The notes under the pieces: generated by a model | Database searches by the model: none | What the model was told of the DNA's origin: nothing | The model's input: only the letters and a program-made list of their open reading frames with translations | Shown here: piece by piece, positions 6,301 to 8,565 of the stretch | Position numbering within the stretch: the first letter of the stretch is position 1 | How the letters are laid out: each line of letters starts with the position of its first letter | Translations under genes and position numbers: made by a program | Source: Opitutia bacterium | GTDB lineage: Bacteria > Verrucomicrobiota > Verrucomicrobiia > Opitutales > JANYEO01 | NCBI GenBank assembly: GCA_025363025.1 | Contig: JANYEO010000133.1 | Coordinates: forward strand, 1 to 8,565 | Direction of reading: 5' to 3' | Length of the DNA: 8,565 nucleotides

Positions 6301-8565
6301 CTGATCAATCACGGCCTAATATCCGGCCGCTTAGCGCTCACGCTAGAAGCCGATGCATCGATTACCAACCATCAAAACATTACCGGCTTAAAATCATTAG
6401 CCATCGGCAGTGCACACGTCATTAATCACGGCACCCTACATGCAACCAATGGCTCTCTCAAAAGCCTAAAAGCGGGCGATTGGGTCAATGCACAAAACGG
6501 CCTTATCGCTGCTAACCATTTAGAAGCTCATTTTTCAGGAACCTGGCTCAATAAAGGAACCTTCCAGTTGGGTTCTATCAAGGCGAGCCCCACCACTATT
6601 AAAAATGAAGGCAAAATCATTATCACAGGTGAGGCTCACTTAAGTCCTCAATCCTTTATCAATGAGGGTGAAAAGGCTTCGGTTTCCATGGCCGGCAATG
6701 CTTATTTGAGCAATATTGCGAACTTAACCAATAAAGGCACCTTCATCGCCAACAGCTTGCTTGAAGCTTCAGGAACCACCTTCACGAACGCAGGGACTTT
6801 CATCGCCAAAAGCAATTTCGATCTAAGCGCATTCAAAACATTCAATAATACTGGCGTCATCGAAGTTCATGGTATTTTAAGCGGTTGGGTGCATACGTTA
6901 AACAATCAAGGCACCCTTACGCTTATAGGGGGTATGACGCCAAAAGTGCATAATCACTTCAATAACGATGGTAGCCTCACTTGCCTGGGCCCTAATTGTC
7001 ATCTGACGGCGCATACCATCATTAATCATGGCAAACTGATCGGAACCTCCAAAGATGAGTCCTCCGACGTTATTCAGAGTTCAGATGATTTTAATCTATC
7101 GGCTCTCAATACATTTAATAACAAGGGCGCTATTATAGGAGGAAAACAAACAAGCCTCAGCGTTGCATCCAAATTCGCAAATTCCCATACTATTGGCAGC
7201 AATGGGCCTATCGCGATTACTTCAAGCCATTTCACCAATGAGCCTGAAGGCACCATCACCAGTCAGTCTAATATCTCTTTTGGCAGCCCCCTCACTGGCA
7301 ACGATGCAAGCGCCTTATTTAATAACCAAGGCCATATCCATAGCACAAATGGCACGCTGAACGTTTTTACCGGTCATTTCCATAATGAAGGGATTATGCA
7401 AATCGATAACCCGGATGCGCTGTTTTCAATTAATGCACAGGGGTCCGCTTGGCAGAAACAAAGCGGGATATTGAGGAGCGCCGGCTTCTTCTTTTTAACC
7501 GCTGATCAAGACATAGGCTTACTGGGAGGCTTAATCTCATTAGATAAAGGCGGCAAAATAGAAAGCCTGGATGGCAACATCTTCATGAAGCCCGAAAGCG
7601 ATATCTTATCCCTGGGAGATCTTTCTATAAAAGCCGAAGAAGAGTTTGATAACAATGCCGGCGATATCGATGTTAAGGGCGATTTTTACCTTGAAGCGGA
7701 CAATATCCGCAATCGCCGCAAAGACCCCTTCCGTGTTGAGCCCGAACCTTGCGCAAGCGCAGAGCATAATTGCCAAGGCTATAAAGATGTTCCCACCGAT
7801 AAACAGCCAAATGTATTTGTTACGGGGGACGCCACTTTTAAAGCCCATAACTCATTCAAAAATGATGCCGGCATTATCGGTGTCATGGGAGAAATTAAAA
7901 TACAATCGCCGGCAATCACCAACGAAAGCCAAACTTTAATAGATCATCAATTAGTCAGCACCCCCCATCGAGAGCCTCATGGAGGATTCCACGGAGCCTG
8001 TGGAGGTGAAAAAACAGTATACGCACATGCGAATCGTTATGATAACAAACTCCTCTTAGGCGCCATCACGAGTAACGGCAATATTTTGATTGATATGGTT
8101 TCCCCTACTGCTGGATTTAACGGCCAGTCATGGGAACAATTCAAAAATCATCCTTACTTCAAGAGTAATGGTCATTGGTACACCCATAAAAATTTCAATC
8201 TGGGGAGCAGTACCAAAGAACTTATCGATTTCGTCCACGGCTTGCAAAATGATGCTTCACTCAAATCTGCCATTGCCTTTTATGAACCCCTTTCAGGGCC
8301 TCTTTTAAGCAACGCGGTCTTATTCTTTCTCGGCCAACATGGGCTGAAAGTTTATAGCAAAGAAGAAAACCCAAACTACCTCGTATCATTTGATAATAAA
8401 CACGAGCGTGAATCATTCGCCGCCCATTACGGCGTTCCGCAGGAACGCTGGCGACTAATTCTCCTCGGCTCAAGGCTCCGCGAGATCGCGCCACCGGAAC
8501 CAACGCACTACGCATCCGGTCGTGCCAATTTCCGGGGTGGCGGAGGCGTGCTCACCTTCCAGCTC
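3301..8565 (+). CDS. Giant exported protein with filamentous-haemagglutinin-like repeats, partial (no stop in window)
   Basis: The frame is open for 1755 codons to the window end, although the last ~55 appear to come from another gene. The N-terminus is a long signal peptide: a basic n-region of about 32 residues, a hydrophobic core (34-48), and a likely cut after NAQA (54). About 60-180 is soluble and partly helical. Residues 180-385 include an Ig-like segment (TPGDYYIRATATDNYGGSGS). About 405-625 is alanine-rich and predicted helical. From about 755 a beta-helix forms, with some 20 repeats of F/I-x-N-x-G-x-I/L at 954-1530, as in haemagglutinin/adhesin stalks. This suggests a secreted or surface-attached adhesin or toxin carrier. 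A canonical N-terminal TPS domain of two-partner secretion was not recognised, though SLNPKGGI (768-775) is faintly NPNGI-like. ATG 3301 is chosen for its signal peptide; no Shine-Dalgarno is visible. A 28-bp tandem duplication at 3963-4020 affects the frame. No secretion partner gene adjoins it. Confidence 0.8.
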   Translation, partial: MVNNSLINNKVSIAQRIIKGAAGILPSPLKRFSSSLLLGLCLSVLFSITPNAQAARGVTEMMVNHLCQQCYTASLQSSNYKEALYFFKKLREARELHAVVYDPRTSGATIRAKLDTIAKSIPTSIRQDPSGAGTPLDDQSLTKLKVHIQDLKTLAITALQVKGRNIQFHDQTQTHKAPGAAFQFKIIAENPYCEDINLSLNYQKASKAIWYPFNDADNHIILNSPKPFSAIKFSEAFFSDENCQDHFTTHLTTNLTFHTPGDYYIRATATDNYGGSGSLISEPITIYGRPEITALSTTPSYLGSSQTLSATWNHPNHLAGTLTFKIKQPGSPTLLTLGSVSTSGTGTTLNQSFKSESLGEHILIVEAQDSQGRAAPILELPFTVEPLENLSSVLQGFENFYIVDTTPLTEAAPLYNTYIESRNTHAEAAALFKNELEAVLSSGAPATDAEAILLYKKLLKHLKGVAEYTSLLGDISGYINVGQDAYAVSANHYEARAALAKTAFNNATQKGDQGTYLAQWNFYSACALECLRALKTASEPSIITRLEALEADLKKAALYLSEAQASPHASAFTLQAAYHKAYAELLKSIKRADAAIIHLAQSEAAALKAQEISITYLLKDWPKWEGTSASSFTAEEKKAYANKLNARLLAYNKLPGAAPTQYEAYETALSNSGLLSTSLAAGQEGEVQLTLIQSPVDNADAEALAEDTEEVILQFSTFKNKQWDSTFKQFSVSNDRFIPTSAHAEALDYEIENDGQSLELETQGITLSLNPKGGITLRGLEKSVTHLTLTSDQPVEVNGRDLTLTKLTLNAPTVIQKGALNVGTLIINAEAATCANIYSVQDLTLDLSQVKNSTLHTVSANNLTINAQHLTLQKSIQSPGLIKINAHTCINDAELSTLNLEVEAENFTHTNSLIVAESAHLKATHFKFLKNTAAPYAPSKISAAALTISGFESFLNEGTLGAINTDTASIDTQSLKFKGRHIENQGIINGDWVTVELSNELINHGLISGRLALTLEADASITNHQNITGLKSLAIGSAHVINHGTLHATNGSLKSLKAGDWVNAQNGLIAANHLEAHFSGTWLNKGTFQLGSIKASPTTIKNEGKIIITGEAHLSPQSFINEGEKASVSMAGNAYLSNIANLTNKGTFIANSLLEASGTTFTNAGTFIAKSNFDLSAFKTFNNTGVIEVHGILSGWVHTLNNQGTLTLIGGMTPKVHNHFNNDGSLTCLGPNCHLTAHTIINHGKLIGTSKDESSDVIQSSDDFNLSALNTFNNKGAIIGGKQTSLSVASKFANSHTIGSNGPIAITSSHFTNEPEGTITSQSNISFGSPLTGNDASALFNNQGHIHSTNGTLNVFTGHFHNEGIMQIDNPDALFSINAQGSAWQKQSGILRSAGFFFLTADQDIGLLGGLISLDKGGKIESLDGNIFMKPESDILSLGDLSIKAEEEFDNNAGDIDVKGDFYLEADNIRNRRKDPFRVEPEPCASAEHNCQGYKDVPTDKQPNVFVTGDATFKAHNSFKNDAGIIGVMGEIKIQSPAITNESQTLIDHQLVSTPHREPHGGFHGACGGEKTVYAHANRYDNKLLLGAITSNGNILIDMVSPTAGFNGQSWEQFKNHPYFKSNGHWYTHKNFNLGSSTKELIDFVHGLQNDASLKSAIAFYEPLSGPLLSNAVLFFLGQHGLKVYSKEENPNYLVSFDNKHERESFAAHYGVPQERWRLILLGSRLREIAPPEPTHYASGRANFRGGGGVLTFQL
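3963..4020 (+). repeat. Perfect 28-bp tandem duplication inside the adhesin gene
   Basis: A 28-base unit beginning ATTAAATTCTCCGAAGCC occurs at 3963-3990 and again at 3991-4018 without a mismatch, and the match continues for two more bases. Because 28 is not a multiple of three, the copies are read in different frames: ILNSPKPFSA in the first and AIKFSEAFFSD in the second. With both copies the long frame is open. With one copy translation would shift and stop after codon positions ending at 4225. The unit could gain or lose copies by slippage, giving on/off switching, or it may be a one-off mutation. Confidence 0.95.
6160..7890 (+). repeat. Region encoding about 20 degenerate Asn-x-Gly beta-helix repeats
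   Basis: Protein motifs recur about every 19-25 residues: FLNEGTL, HIENQGI, LINHGLI, VINHGTL, WLNKGTF, IKNEGKI, FINEGE, LTNKGTF, FTNAGTF, FNNTGVI, LNNQGTL, FNNDGSL, IINHGKL, FNNKGAI, FNNQGHI, FHNEGIM, FDNNAGD and FKNDAGI. Each fits one turn of a right-handed beta-helix, as in filamentous-haemagglutinin-type proteins. Most copies have diverged at DNA level, but TTCATCGCCAA is repeated exactly at 6742-6752 and 6799-6809, 57 bases (19 codons) apart, suggesting a fairly recent unit duplication. Confidence 0.8.
8401..8565 (+). pseudogene. DNA cytosine-5 methyltransferase fragment joined in frame to the adhesin (motif VIII region)
   Basis: The same frame that encodes the adhesin reads ESFAAHYGVPQERWRLIL, then LGSR, PPEPTHYASGRANFRGGGG and VLTFQL. 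Dcm-type C5-cytosine methyltransferases have GVPQxRxR (motif VIII) followed by a hydrophobic strand, G-S/T-R, and a P-E/x-P-T-H element leading into the target-recognition domain. The match is clear. The catalytic PC motif (IV), the SAM-binding motifs (I and X) and motif IX are not in the window, so this is about 55 residues of a protein of at least 350. GC is 64% (105 of 165 bases) against 33% in the 60 bases before. The join lies roughly at 8400-8415. A chimeric assembly end is the simplest explanation; a recombination event is the alternative. Confidence 0.75.

Noticed and set aside
6160..7890. CRISPR-like or other DNA-level direct repeat array
   Set aside because: The periodicity is at protein level with degenerate codons. 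There are no identical repeats with unique spacers.
7646..7939. 97-codon plus-strand frame inside the adhesin gene
   Set aside because: It lies entirely within the adhesin repeat region in another frame, with low-complexity composition and no start signals.
8261..8515. Minus-strand frame of 84 codons at the window end
   Set aside because: It spans the adhesin-methyltransferase junction on the opposite strand. The plus-strand frame carries the recognisable methyltransferase motifs, so this is a shadow.

Overview
The window reads as a fragment of a Gram-negative, probably host-associated bacterium with a genome of moderate to low GC. It carries a very large exported protein with filamentous-haemagglutinin-like repeats, an atypical ABC transporter, and decayed insertion sequences. 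The lineage cannot be fixed from the sequence. Intracellular or amoeba-associated proteobacteria (Holosporales- or Legionellales-like) or environmental Chlamydiae would fit, but this is inference only.

Layout: (1) Positions 31-2361, minus strand, hold one complete gene for a 774-776 residue ABC protein with an N-terminal membrane region and a C-terminal ATPase. A likely terminator overlaps its stop codon, and a good promoter sits so close to the ATG that the mRNA may be leaderless. (2) Positions 2362-3300 are non-coding. They contain a frameshifted fragment resembling the C-terminus of an IS4-type transposase (minus strand), the left end of an IS3-family element with the first codons of orfA (plus strand), a 12-bp-stem inverted repeat at the point where the IS3 similarity stops, and an unexplained hairpin-containing block. 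(3) From 3301 to the window end a single plus-strand frame stays open for 1755 codons. It encodes a long signal peptide, an N-terminal region with an Ig-like segment, an alanine-rich helical region, and a long beta-helix of about 20 Asn-x-Gly-type repeats. Early in this gene lies a perfect 28-bp tandem duplication on which the reading frame depends. (4) The last 165 bases jump from about one-third GC to 64% GC and encode a recognisable DNA cytosine-5 methyltransferase segment (GVPQERWR, then PEPTHY), read in the same frame as the adhesin.

The two main genes diverge from the IS-rich gap, and nothing visible shows that they work together. The most informative points are the abrupt adhesin-to-methyltransferase junction, which is more likely an assembly chimera or recombination scar than a true fusion, the frame-critical 28-bp duplication, and the adhesin's unusual domain order without an N-terminal TPS secretion domain.
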